DNA from: Gammaproteobacteria bacterium | GTDB lineage: Bacteria; Pseudomonadota; Gammaproteobacteria; SURF-13 | Assembly: GCA_003599485.1 (NCBI GenBank) | Contig: QZKM01000034.1 | Span: 1-33,245, forward strand | DNA: 33,245 nt | Direction of reading: 5' to 3' | Part shown: positions 9,035-16,262 of the stretch, in pieces | Layout: each line of letters opens with the position of its first letter | Position numbering within the stretch: position 1 is the stretch's first letter | Program-made: the position numbers and the translations under genes | The notes under the pieces: generated by a model | The model's database searches: none | Told to the model about the DNA's origin: nothing | The model's input: only the letters and a program-made list of their open reading frames with translations

Positions 9035-10096
9035 TTAAAGTTCGGCGTAAAGCCGGCCCGGATTGAAAATGCCCTGCGGGTCGAACACGTTTTTCAGGCG
9101 CTTGTGCAGGGCCAGCAGGGCGGGCGGGAGCGGATGGAACACCGAGCCGGTGTGTTCCCCGCCGCGAAACAGCATCGCATGTCCGCCGAGCTTGACGGCG
9201 GTGGCGCGGATCACGTCCGCGGGCAGCGGGTTTCTCAGCCAGCGCTGCGCGCCACCCCAGTCAATGAACCATAGACCGGGAAGCGACAAAAGCGGCGCGG
9301 CGGGGGGCAGTGACAGGCGCCACAATAATGTTCCGCTTTTAAAGAAATCATGCGTGTGTTCGCGCACCTGCCGCCAGAAGGACGTCTGATCGGAAAAGAG
9401 ATCGCCGCCGATTTTTTCCCGTGCGGCGCGCACGCCGCTTTCGCTGCCCGACAAACGCAGATACAGGGTATCGTTGCTGAAACAGGCGGCGGAGAGCGGC
9501 AGCGGTTGACGCGCCAAAGCGGTCATGGTTTCCAGCGCCTGTTGCGCGCTACAGCTTCTGGTCAGCGTGACTTCATGGTGCGGCTTGGGCGCGACCTTGA
9601 GCGAGATTTCGAGCAGAATGCCGAGCGTGCCGAGCGCGCCGGTCATGAGCCGCGCGGCGTCGAAGCCCGCGACGTTTTTCATCACTTCGCCGCCGAATTT
9701 CAGTACCTCGCCCCTGCCGTTGATGATCTTCACGCCCAGCACGAAATCGCGTGCCGCTCCCGCGTAAGGGCGGCGCGGGCCGGACAGCCCGCAGGCGATG
9801 GTTCCGCCCAGGGTGGCGCCGGGGCCGAAGTGCGGCGGTTCGAACGGCAGCATTTGGCGGTGCGCGTCGAGCGCGGCCTCGATTTCAGACAGCGGCGTGC
9901 CCGCGCGCGCGGTGATGACCAGTTCACCCGGTTCGTAGCGCAGGATGCCGCGATGATCCGCCATGGAGAGCGGCTTGCCCGCGGGCTGGCGGCCATAGAA
10001 GGCCTTGCTGTTTCCGCCCGCGATCCGCAGCGGAATTTTTTGCGCCAGCGCCTCCTGCACCGAAGCCAGCAGCGCGGCGCTGTGATCGGCGTCCAT
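9035..10096 (-). CDS. glcE: Glycolate oxidase FAD-binding subunit
   Basis: The smaller flavin subunit of GlcDEF. At 353 aa it carries an FAD_binding_4 (PCMH-type) domain, with the nucleotide-binding segments PLRIAGGNSKAFYG near the N-terminus and GPGATLGGTIACGLSGPRR around residues 100-120. It lacks the large substrate domain of GlcD, as expected. The ATG at 10094-10096 shares one base with the glcD TGA (TGATG), a translational coupling junction. Longer in-frame starts inside glcD are much less likely. Partners are GlcD and GlcF. Confidence 0.95.
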   Translation of the reverse strand: MDADHSAALLASVQEALAQKIPLRIAGGNSKAFYGRQPAGKPLSMADHRGILRYEPGELVITARAGTPLSEIEAALDAHRQMLPFEPPHFGPGATLGGTIACGLSGPRRPYAGAARDFVLGVKIINGRGEVLKFGGEVMKNVAGFDAARLMTGALGTLGILLEISLKVAPKPHHEVTLTRSCSAQQALETMTALARQPLPLSAACFSNDTLYLRLSGSESGVRAAREKIGGDLFSDQTSFWRQVREHTHDFFKSGTLLWRLSLPPAAPLLSLPGLWFIDWGGAQRWLRNPLPADVIRATAVKLGGHAMLFRGGEHTGSVFHPLPPALLALHKRLKNVFDPQGIFNPGRLYAEL

Positions 10097-11580
10097 CAAA
10101 AACGCTCCAGACCGGGAAACGGCAGCTTGCCGTGGTGCACGTGCATGGCGCCGAATTCCGCGCAGCGTTGCAGGGTGGGCACGGCCTTGCCGGGGTTGAG
10201 CAGCCCCTTGGGGTCGAAGGCGTATTTGATTTCGTGAAACTGGGCGAGTTCCGCGGATGCAAACTGGACGCACATCTGGTTGAGCTTTTCGACGCCCACG
10301 CCGTGTTCGCCGGTGATCGTTCCGCCGACTTCAAGGCACAGTTCCAGGATTTTCGCGCCGAACTCTTCAGCTTGTTTCAGTTCGCCCGGTTGATTGGCGT
10401 CGTAAAGGATCAACGGATGCAGATTGCCGTCACCGGCGTGAAACACGTTGGCGACGCGCAGCCTGTAGTGTTGCGACAGTCCGGCGATGCGCGTCAGCAC
10501 CTCCGGCAAACGGTTGCGCGGAATGGTGCCGTCCATGCAATAGTAATCGGGGGCCAGGCGTCCCACGGCGGGAAAGGCGGATTTGCGCCCCGCCCACAGC
10601 CTGAGGCGTTCGGTCTCATCGCGCGCGGTATGCGCTTCGTAAGCGCCGTTAGCCAGCAGCAGGTCGCGCACCCGCATGATGAGTTCGGAGACTTCTTCGT
10701 TGGCTCCGTCCAGTTCGCACAGCAGGATGGCGGCGGCGTCCACCGGGTAACCGGCGCGGGTGTAGTTCTCCGCCGCGCGCAGGGCGAGGTTATCCATCAT
10801 CTCCAGCCCCGCCGGAATGATGCCCGCGCCGAGGATGGCGCCCACCGCCATACCGGCCTGAGCGACGTCGTGAAACGCCGCGAGCACCAGTTGCGCGCGC
10901 TCCGGTTTGGGGAGGAGCTTCACCGTCACCTCCAGAATCACGCCCAGCAATCCTTCGGAGCCGTTCAGGAGGGCGAGCAGATCGTAGCCGGGGGTATCCA
11001 GCGTGTTGCCGCCCAGCTCCAGCAATTCGCCGTTCATGGTGAGCAGCTTGAGTCCCAGCACGTTGTGTACGGTCAGACCGTACTTCAGGCAATGCACGCC
11101 GCCGGAATTTTCGGCCACGTTACCGCCGATGGTGCAGACGATTTGCGAAGAGGGATCGGGCGCGTAGTACAGGCCGTAGGGTGCGGCCGCCTCGGAAATG
11201 GCGAGATTACGCACGCCGCACTCCACGCGCGCGGTGCGATTGTCCGGGTCTAGTTCGAGGATGCGGGTGAACTTGGCAAGCGACAGCAGCACGCCGTGGC
11301 TGAGCGGCAGCGCGCCGCCCGACAGCCCCGTGCCCGCGCCGCGCGCCACCACGGGAACGTGCATCTGGGCGCACAGGCGCAGAATTTCCTGTACTTGATG
11401 GGCGTTATCCGGCAGGCACACCACACCGGGCGGATTGCGGTAGGCGGTCAGCCCGTCGCATTCATAGGGCCGCGACTCTTCGGCGCCGGCCAGCACCGCT
11501 TCCGGCGGCAGAATACGGTGCAGCGCCGAGACCTGCGCGTTGAGATCCGGGGAAAGTGCAGCAGTGGCGGATTTCGGCAT
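10096..11580 (-). CDS. glcD: Glycolate oxidase catalytic subunit
   Basis: GlcD oxidises glycolate to glyoxylate using FAD. The 494-aa protein has the PCMH FAD domain (VARGAGTGLSGGALP, then TIGGNVAENSGGVHCLKYG) and the C-terminal FAD-linked oxidase domain with NVFHAGDGNLHP and the GTITGEHGVGVEK flavin/substrate motif. I chose the ATG at 11578-11580, which begins MPKSATAAL and gives the family length (E. coli 499). In-frame starts further upstream overlap the divergent surE promoter region. It is the first gene of the glcD-glcE-glcF-DUF3147-aminotransferase operon. No glcC-type regulator is next to it. Confidence 0.97.
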   Translation of the reverse strand: MPKSATAALSPDLNAQVSALHRILPPEAVLAGAEESRPYECDGLTAYRNPPGVVCLPDNAHQVQEILRLCAQMHVPVVARGAGTGLSGGALPLSHGVLLSLAKFTRILELDPDNRTARVECGVRNLAISEAAAPYGLYYAPDPSSQIVCTIGGNVAENSGGVHCLKYGLTVHNVLGLKLLTMNGELLELGGNTLDTPGYDLLALLNGSEGLLGVILEVTVKLLPKPERAQLVLAAFHDVAQAGMAVGAILGAGIIPAGLEMMDNLALRAAENYTRAGYPVDAAAILLCELDGANEEVSELIMRVRDLLLANGAYEAHTARDETERLRLWAGRKSAFPAVGRLAPDYYCMDGTIPRNRLPEVLTRIAGLSQHYRLRVANVFHAGDGNLHPLILYDANQPGELKQAEEFGAKILELCLEVGGTITGEHGVGVEKLNQMCVQFASAELAQFHEIKYAFDPKGLLNPGKAVPTLQRCAEFGAMHVHHGKLPFPGLERF

Positions 11581-11612
11581 GACGCAAAGTATAGCAGTGC
11601 GCCGTACTTGCA

Positions 11613-11618
11613 TATAAT
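11613..11618 (+). promoter_or_regulatory. -10 box (TATAAT) ahead of surE
   Basis: A consensus TATAAT lies 17 nt upstream of the surE ATG in the 55-bp gap between divergent glcD and surE. No convincing -35 hexamer is seen at 16-18 bp. Transcription would begin only about ten nt before the ATG, leaving little room for a Shine-Dalgarno, and none is visible. On the minus strand TATACT at 11588-11593 could serve glcD. Confidence 0.45.
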
Positions 11619-11635
11619 ATGCGTACACACGGCCT

Positions 11636-12421
11636 ATGAAAATTCTCCTCAGCAATGATGACGGCTACCAGGCGCCCGGTATCGTGTGCCTGGCGCAGGC
11701 GCTGCGCGAGGTGGCGGACGTGGTGGTGGTGGCGCCGGAGCGCGACCGCAGCGGCGCCAGCAACTCTCTTACCCTGGATGCGCCGTTGCGCGCGGTGCGC
11801 GTCAGCGAGCACCTGATCCGCGTGGACGGCACGCCCACCGATTGCGTGCACCTCGCCATCACCGGCCTGCTGGAGCACGAGCCTGACATGGTGATCGCCG
11901 GCATCAACGGGGGCGCGAACCTGGGCGATGACGTGCTTTACTCCGGCACCGTGGCGGCGGCGATGGAGGGTCGTTTTCTGGGCCTGCCCGCGCTGGCCGT
12001 GTCGCTCATCGGCCCGGCCTGCGCGCACTACGAAACCGCGGCGCGCGTCACGCGCCAGCTCATCACGCGCCTGCTTAGCGACCCCTTGCCCGCGGACACC
12101 ATCCTGAACGTCAACGTGCCTGACCTGCCGTGGGAACAGATCGCGGGCTTCGAGGCCACGCGCCTCGGCCACCGGCACAAGGCCGAGCCGGTGGTACGCG
12201 GCACGGATCCGCGCGGGCGCACCATCTACTGGGTCGGGCCGCCGGGGGCGGAGCAGGACGCAGGTCCCGGCACGGATTTTTACGCGGTGCGGCGCAACCA
12301 TGTTTCCGTCACGCCGATACAGGTGGATCTCACGCGCTACAGCGCGCTTGACCAGGTGGCGCACTGGGTGCAGGGTTTGTCTTTCGCCGCTATGCCGGAA
12401 AAAAAGGCGCGCGGCGCATGA
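11636..12421 (+). CDS. surE: 5'/3'-nucleotidase SurE
   Basis: A metal-dependent nucleoside monophosphate phosphatase of 261 aa. The N-terminal [16 protein letters not shown] contains the two metal-binding aspartates. The family-specific [36 protein letters not shown] and NVNVP segments follow. The protein is slightly longer than the usual 250 aa through a C-terminal tail. It heads the surE-pcm-yqaA-nlpD cluster, a gammaproteobacterial stationary-phase and envelope locus, and its stop overlaps the pcm start (ATGA). Confidence 0.97.
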   Translation: MKILLSNDDGYQAPGIVCLAQALREVADVVVVAPERDRSGASNSLTLDAPLRAVRVSEHLIRVDGTPTDCVHLAITGLLEHEPDMVIAGINGGANLGDDVLYSGTVAAAMEGRFLGLPALAVSLIGPACAHYETAARVTRQLITRLLSDPLPADTILNVNVPDLPWEQIAGFEATRLGHRHKAEPVVRGTDPRGRTIYWVGPPGAEQDAGPGTDFYAVRRNHVSVTPIQVDLTRYSALDQVAHWVQGLSFAAMPEKKARGA

Positions 12422-13071
12422 TGCCCCATCGTGGCATCGGCATGACCTCGCAGCGCACGCGCGAGCGTCTGGTGCAGCGCCTGGAAGAGCAGGGCATCCG
12501 CCACCCCGGCGTGCTGGACGCGATACGCCACACGCCGCGCCACCTGTTCGTGGACGAGGCCCTGGCGAGCCGCGCCTATGAAGACACCGCGCTGCCCATC
12601 AGTTACGGCCAGACCATCTCCCAGCCCTACATCGTCGCGCGCATGACTGAAGCCCTGCTGGAAGGCGCGCCGGAAAAGATACTGGAGATCGGCACCGGCT
12701 CCGGCTACCAGGCGGCCATCCTCGCGCGCCTGGCGGCCGAGGTGTACACCGTGGAGCGCATCGAGGCGTTGAAAAAACAGGCGCGCAAGCGTTTTGCGGA
12801 ACTGAAACTGCGCAACATTCACGTCAAGCAGGACGACGGCGGGCTCGGCTGGCCGGAACACGCGCCGTATGACGCCATTATCGTCACCGCGGCCTCCGTC
12901 GAGGTGCCCGCCGCGCTGATCGCGCAACTTGCCACCGGCGGGCGTATGCTGGTTCCCGTGGGCGCGCCCGGCGCGCAGGATTTGCTGCTCGTCACGCGCA
13001 CGCCGCAAGGTTATGAGCGCCGCGCGCTGGAGCGGGTGAGCTTTGTGCCGCTGCTGAGCGGGGTGGCCTGA
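12418..13071 (+). CDS. pcm: Protein-L-isoaspartate O-methyltransferase
   Basis: Repairs isoaspartyl residues in ageing proteins by S-adenosylmethionine-dependent methylation. SAM motif I is [13 protein letters not shown] (about residues 91-103). [17 protein letters not shown] is the family substrate region and YDAIIVTAA is the post-I/II strand. The ATG at 12418 overlaps the surE stop; the internal ATG at 12442 ([10 protein letters not shown]) gives the more usual N-terminus and is a real alternative. Full length is 217 aa from the first start. The stop codon shares one base with the next gene's ATG. Confidence 0.96.
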   Translation: MMPHRGIGMTSQRTRERLVQRLEEQGIRHPGVLDAIRHTPRHLFVDEALASRAYEDTALPISYGQTISQPYIVARMTEALLEGAPEKILEIGTGSGYQAAILARLAAEVYTVERIEALKKQARKRFAELKLRNIHVKQDDGGLGWPEHAPYDAIIVTAASVEVPAALIAQLATGGRMLVPVGAPGAQDLLLVTRTPQGYERRALERVSFVPLLSGVA

Positions 13072-13646
13072 TGCGCATCTTTTCCGCGCTTTATGAACGG
13101 GTGATGCGCTGGTCGCGTCACCGCCACGCCCCTTGGTATCTCGCGTTCTTAAGCTTTACCGAATCCTCGTTTTTCCCCGTCCCGCCGGATGTGATGCTCG
13201 CGCCCATGGCGCTGGCGCGGCCGGAGCGCGCCTGGCGCCTGGCCGCGCTCACCACCGCCGCATCGGTGCTCGGCGGCTTGCTTGGCTATCTCATCGGTCA
13301 CTACGCGTTTACCTTCGTCGAGCCGTGGATACAGCGCATGGATTACGTGGAGGCTTATCAACACGCGCAGGACTGGTTCAGGGAGTGGGGCTTCTGGGCC
13401 ATGTTCATCGCCGCCTTCACACCTATTCCCTACAAGATGTTCACCATCGCCGCGGGTGTGATCGCCATGCCATTGCTGCCGTTCGTGATCGCCTCCTGCA
13501 TCGGGCGCGGCGCGCGGTTTTTTCTGGTCGCGGGCGTGATGCAGTGGGGCGGGGCGAGCATGGAGCAGGCGCTGCGCCGCTACATAGACCGTCTCGGCTG
13601 GGTCATGGTGCTCGCGGCGCTCATCGCCTATTTTGCGTTTCGCTGA
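13071..13646 (+). CDS. YqaA-like VTT-domain inner-membrane protein
   Basis: A 191-aa polytopic membrane protein of the DedA/VTT (SNARE-associated) superfamily, YqaA type. Family features are SFTESSFFPVPPDVMLAPM near residues 27-45, the GLLGYLIGHYAF helix, and the FIAAFTPIPYKMFTIAAG re-entrant region. Family members are thought to act in lipid or membrane homeostasis; the exact activity is not established for YqaA. It sits between pcm and nlpD, joined by TGATG overlaps on both sides, so the four proteins are translated in coupled fashion. Confidence 0.92.
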   Translation: MRIFSALYERVMRWSRHRHAPWYLAFLSFTESSFFPVPPDVMLAPMALARPERAWRLAALTTAASVLGGLLGYLIGHYAFTFVEPWIQRMDYVEAYQHAQDWFREWGFWAMFIAAFTPIPYKMFTIAAGVIAMPLLPFVIASCIGRGARFFLVAGVMQWGGASMEQALRRYIDRLGWVMVLAALIAYFAFR

Positions 13647-14395
13647 TGATACGGGTGTGGGCCGCCGCGTTCATCGTGCTGATACTCTCCGGCTGCGCCG
13701 GTTACGAAGGTTACGCCCCGGTGAGCGGCATGCGCGGCTCAGCCGGTCAAGCCGATTATTACACGGTAAAATCAGGCGACACCTTGTACTCTATCGCATG
13801 GGACTACGGCCAGGACTACAAGGAAGTCGCGCAGTGGAACCGCATTGCGCCGCCTTACCGCATTTACGCCGGACAGCGGTTGCGCCTTACGCCTCCTGCG
13901 GATATTTCCGTGGCGGCCAAATCCTCCACCCCGCCGCCCGCCGCCTCGACCGGGAGCACCGCCACAAATAAAAAAGCAACCCCGGCGGAGACCGCGCCAG
14001 GCGCCCAGGAAACCGGCGCTTCACAGGTGATCAGCTGGCGCTGGCCCGTGCAAGGCAAACTAGTGGGAAACTTCGGCGCGGGCAACAAGGGCATCAACAT
14101 CGCGGGCGAAGAAGGGCAGGCCATTCAGGCCGCCGCACCCGGGCGCGTGGTCTACAGCGGCAGCGGCCTGGTGGGCCTGGGCCAACTGCTCATCATCAAA
14201 CACGACAACACCTTCTTAAGCGCCTACGCGCACAATAAAACGCTGCTGGTGAAGGAGGGCGATCAAGTCAGCGCCGGACAACGCATCGCCGAAATGGGCC
14301 GCACCGGCGCCGAGCGCGTCATGCTGCACTTTCAAATCCGCAAAGACGGCAAGCCGGTAAACCCGTTGCAGTATTTGCCGGAGACGAAGCTTTAA
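13646..14395 (+). CDS. nlpD: Lipoprotein NlpD: LysM plus degenerate LytM domain
   Basis: NlpD activates the periplasmic amidase AmiC during cell separation. The 249-aa protein begins with a lipoprotein signal ending in LSGC, so the acylated residue is Cys17. A LysM peptidoglycan-binding domain follows (about 37-80, YYTVKSGDTLYSIA), then a linker rich in Pro, Ala and Thr, and a C-terminal M23/LytM domain. The first metal motif, HxGxDI in active enzymes, reads NKGINI here. The active-site ligands are therefore replaced, as in regulatory NlpD/EnvC proteins, which are activators rather than hydrolases. The ATG shares a base with the yqaA stop. Unusually, rpoS does not follow. Confidence 0.95.
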   Translation: MIRVWAAAFIVLILSGCAGYEGYAPVSGMRGSAGQADYYTVKSGDTLYSIAWDYGQDYKEVAQWNRIAPPYRIYAGQRLRLTPPADISVAAKSSTPPPAASTGSTATNKKATPAETAPGAQETGASQVISWRWPVQGKLVGNFGAGNKGINIAGEEGQAIQAAAPGRVVYSGSGLVGLGQLLIIKHDNTFLSAYAHNKTLLVKEGDQVSAGQRIAEMGRTGAERVMLHFQIRKDGKPVNPLQYLPETKL

Positions 14396-14399
14396 GCAG

Positions 14400-14434
14400 A
14401 CAGCCCGGATGCAGCATGGCGGAATCCGCACAAC
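14400..14434. repeat. Possible degenerate REP-like fragment
   Basis: The stretch CAGCCCGGATGCAGC followed by GGCGGAATCCG resembles half of a dispersed repeat of the type GTAGCCCGGAT...AATCCGGG that I recall from many gammaproteobacterial genomes. Only one imperfect copy is present in this window, so the assignment rests on recall and is weak. Confidence 0.3.
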
Positions 14435-14443
14435 AGTGCAGGG

Positions 14444-14606
14444 TTAAGGAAGCTCTGATTTATTTAGAGCTTCCGTGCGATGCATGGAGGAGGCATCGCC
14501 ATTTTTCAAATACACAAGTATTTGAAAAATGAAGAAAAGAAAAATCACATTGTTGCTTTTCGTGCTATGAGAATTCCAGGGATGGAATTATTCAGAGCCT
14601 CCTTAA
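14444..14606. mobile_element. 155-bp MITE with TTAA target-site duplication
   Basis: The element runs from 14448 to 14602 and is flanked on both sides by TTAA (14444-14447 and 14603-14606), consistent with a target-site duplication. The left end GGAAGCTCTGATTTATT and the inverted right end GGAGGCTCTGAATAATT agree at 14 of 17 positions. No transposase is encoded. Inside are adjacent perfect hairpins: 14448-14474 (9-bp arms), 14477-14499 (7-bp arms) and 14500-14531 (14-bp arms, ACAA loop). A small AATTCC/GGAATT stem lies near the right end. GGAAG-type ends with a YTAR duplication recall IS5-family elements, which would be the source of the mobilising transposase. That family assignment is inference. 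Confidence 0.75.
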
Positions 14607-14660
14607 GCGGTACAGGGTTGGGTACGGTCCAGACACATGGGTAACATTCGTAACTTCCAT
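14592..14660 (-). pseudogene. Cassette ORF truncated by the MITE
   Basis: An ATG at 14658-14660 is preceded by GGAGAG at 14666-14671, five nt away, a good ribosome binding site. It opens a reading frame of 22 codons that runs into the MITE and stops at the TGA in its terminal repeat. The frame starts 54 nt after the proposed recombination point of attC site 2, where a cassette gene normally begins. I read it as the start of a third cassette gene disrupted by the MITE. The encoded fragment is not recognisable. Beyond the MITE no related coding sequence is evident before nlpD. Confidence 0.5.
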
Positions 14661-14708
14661 CTCTTCTCTCCTTTATTCTCCGTTTCACCCCTCACTATGG
14701 CGATTGCA

Positions 14709-14795
14709 CGCTAACGTTTCGCGTAACTGGCGGAAGAAAGCAGAGCGAGGAACGAGCGGCGCTTTTTGCTGTCCGGGTTGATGGGCTTGTTATGT
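14709..14795 (-). other. attC recombination site 2 (87 bp)
   Basis: On the minus strand the site opens with ACATAAC (R'' box, 14789-14795) and closes with GTTAGCG (R' box, 14709-14715). Between them are imperfectly complementary halves: ATCAACCCGGA on one side and TCCGCCAGTT on the other. The R'' box is the exact complement of the GTTATGT at 15416-15422 that opens the same cassette. That complementarity is the diagnostic relation between the two ends of an integron cassette. The site begins two nt after the stop of the cassette gene. Confidence 0.72.
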
Positions 14796-14796
14796 T

Positions 14797-15396
14797 TCAA
14801 AATCTTACATCTCCTGTATACAGGAGATCTATCAATTCTCCATCTCCGATTTTTACTTCCTCCCGCTCTCCTTCCTCTCCGGAAACATAGGTAGTTCTGA
14901 TGGAGTTAATTTGAGCTACCACTGCTACGCCGTTCTTGAACCCAAAGTCTTTGAATAGGTCGGGATGCTCTTTGAGAAAGGAGTCAACCCTATCTTTATT
15001 GGAAAGTAGCGACAACTGCAATTCGGTTCCGAACATATAGTCGAAACTACTGAAAAGGCTTCTTTCCACCAAAACTACATACTGCGATTGATCGCGGGTG
15101 GCGATGTCCTTTATGGAGCCGATAAAGAGGATTGGCCTTTGTTGCAACCAAAGCCGCTCTAATTCTACGGTCAGGATTGGCTCGAACCTGAATCTTTCGC
15201 CCTTGCTTAAATTTGTTTCCCAGCCCGTTACTGAGTTTGTGCGCGAGGCCATTTGGGATACGGCGGCCTTGGTGGCATGTTCAACTCTTTCAACTTCGGC
15301 GCGCTCTGCCTCTCTTTTGGCTCTTTTCTCCATATAGGAATTGGAAAAATAGCCGACAGCTGCAACTGCAATAATTATCCATACGATTCTTTTCAT
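14797..15396 (-). CDS. Cassette-borne membrane-anchored protein, unknown function
   Basis: A 199-aa protein that I do not recognise. It starts MKRIVWIIIAVAAVGYF, an N-terminal transmembrane anchor (about 3-19). A highly charged, probably coiled segment rich in Glu, Lys and Arg follows (about 20-45), then a soluble domain of about 150 residues with alternating beta-like and charged stretches. One anchor with no signal-peptidase motif suggests a periplasmic domain tethered to the inner membrane. The gene fills nearly all of a 707-bp unit (14715-15421) bounded by attC-like sites, starting 25 nt after one recombination point and ending at the next attC. Its lower GC than the flanking housekeeping genes supports recent acquisition. 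Confidence 0.75.
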   Translation of the reverse strand: MKRIVWIIIAVAAVGYFSNSYMEKRAKREAERAEVERVEHATKAAVSQMASRTNSVTGWETNLSKGERFRFEPILTVELERLWLQQRPILFIGSIKDIATRDQSQYVVLVERSLFSSFDYMFGTELQLSLLSNKDRVDSFLKEHPDLFKDFGFKNGVAVVAQINSIRTTYVSGEEGEREEVKIGDGELIDLLYTGDVRF

Positions 15397-15415
15397 GTGG
15401 TGTCAGCGCCTTGAA

Positions 15416-15539
15416 ACATAACGGGACGCGAGTTGAGGCGCACCCCGAGTGATTAAGGATAGAATGATTCTATCCGTAATCACGAGCGGGCGACAGCCGC
15501 GACCGGAGGGAGCGGTGACGGCTCGAACGAGGGTTGGGC
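15416..15539 (-). other. attC recombination site 1 (124 bp)
   Basis: On the minus strand it opens with GCCCAAC (15533-15539), an exact match to the R'' consensus RYYYAAC, followed by CCTCGTTCGAGCCG. It ends with CAACTCGCG and GTTATGT (15416-15422), the R' box. The tip of the fold is a 35-nt inverted repeat at 15449-15483 with 17-nt arms (16 of 17 paired) and a single-base loop. The flanking halves pair imperfectly, with unpaired bases, as attC hairpins do. Confidence 0.72.
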
Positions 15540-15558
15540 GGCGGGCAGCGCCGCTCAA
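15422..15558 (-). mobile_element. ORF-less minimal gene cassette (137 bp)
   Basis: A GTTGAGC at 15553-15559 matches the R' consensus GTTRRRY exactly and nearly complements the GCCCAAC R'' box of attC site 1 (6 of 7). The span between the two recombination points therefore behaves as a complete cassette consisting almost entirely of its attC. The first part forms a separate hairpin, GTTGAGCGGCG with CGCCGCCCAAC at 15533-15559 (10 of 11 paired). Nothing resembling an attC or an integrase gene lies upstream, so the cassette may abut a former attI or a secondary GTT target. Confidence 0.5.
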
Positions 15559-15655
15559 CTAGAAATAGGCCGTCTAAATGACGTAATTTAATTACATCAA
15601 TACAGGAGATTTTAGATTAAATGAATTATATAACTATATGTTTATTATTATATTT
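15559..15655. other. AT-rich gap between cassettes and hicB remnant
   Basis: This stretch contains no supported gene. It is strongly AT-rich compared with the rest of the window and includes an imperfect palindrome, TGACGTAATT with AATTACATCA around 15579-15599. No integrase or attI feature is recognisable. Confidence 0.5.
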
Positions 15656-15824
15656 TTAACAATTCTTGTGTCCGAATATAGCTAAACCCGCTGGAAATTT
15701 TGCCTTTCCCGCCATGTCAGCAGGCTTGATGATGGCGTCCTCGCTGGAGGGGCTCTGCACGAGCCTTCAGACTTTCGATATGGAGTTGAAGCGCCTCTGT
15801 AATATCTGAACGGTTTCTTCCCAT
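15656..15824 (-). pseudogene. Degenerate HicB-type antitoxin remnant
   Basis: A reading frame from 15824 to 15717 contains SDITEALQLHIESLKARAEP, which resembles the helix after the HicB core (EALxLHIEGLxxxGEP). A one-base frame change near 15750 then continues as PSSEDAIIKPADMAGKAKF and stops at 15656-15658. HicB proteins typically have EPSSL(D/E) at exactly this junction, so the two frames look like one broken gene. Upstream, a third frame reads YAIFLHKDG, which could be the eroded N-terminus. The central strands and any hicA toxin gene are missing. The identification rests on short motifs. Confidence 0.5.
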
Positions 15825-15830
15825 CTTTAT

Positions 15831-15872
15831 GCAAAAAGATCGCGTACGCCGGAGCAGAGTATGCTCCGGCGT
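15831..15872 (-). terminator. Putative terminator hairpin
   Basis: A perfect 11-bp stem with a 5-nt loop (arms ACGCCGGAGCA at 15846-15856 and its complement at 15862-15872) lies 24 nt downstream of the 112-aa gene. Leftward it is followed, after seven bases, by CTTTTT. The geometry is near that of an intrinsic terminator, though the T-run is short and offset. Confidence 0.45.
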
Positions 15873-15896
15873 CGCGGCCGGGGAGGCGGAGTTAAT

Positions 15897-16235
15897 TTAT
15901 ACGACCCTGGTTTCGTGCGGGGTGGTATAACTTTCTTTTAGCGGTGGCGTGTAGGCGCTGGTGCGCTGCGTGACGTATTCTTCAATCTGTTGACTGGTAA
16001 GATCGAGCAGCGCGGGGTTGCCCGCCCAGTCGTCCCAGACGTGAGACATGATTTCGTCGTAGGTCTCCGGGCGATAGTGGGCTTCATCGCCCATGACGAG
16101 CACGTTGTAGATATGCTCGTCGAGTGCGCGATAGATGCGGTCGAGCTGGTCCGCGGCCCGTTGCTCGTGACCCTTCCACATATTCATTTTGCCGACGCAG
16201 TGTACGTCGCAGAGATATTTGCTGAGTGACATCAT
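15897..16235 (-). CDS. Orphan conserved-looking protein, 112 aa, unknown function
   Basis: I do not recognise this protein. I chose the ATG at 16233-16235 because GAGGAGGG precedes it by seven nt; the longer in-frame start would translate through a 10-bp leader hairpin. The protein is acidic and soluble, rich in Asp, Glu, Tyr, Trp and His, and begins MMSLSKYLCDVHCVGKMNMWKGHEQ. It has no signal or membrane segment. Two Cys and several His in the first 25 residues could bind a metal, but no named motif is complete. It stands alone between the cassette island and the Mth938-domain gene. Codon use and good translation signals suggest a functional gene. Confidence 0.7.
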   Translation of the reverse strand: MMSLSKYLCDVHCVGKMNMWKGHEQRAADQLDRIYRALDEHIYNVLVMGDEAHYRPETYDEIMSHVWDDWAGNPALLDLTSQQIEEYVTQRTSAYTPPLKESYTTPHETRVV

Positions 16236-16262
16236 GATCAGGCCCTCCTCATACGGCTTGGG

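Noticed and set aside
14448-14474. Hairpin after nlpD considered as its intrinsic terminator
   Set aside because: It coincides exactly with the terminus of the MITE and lacks a following T-run; a terminator role may be secondary.
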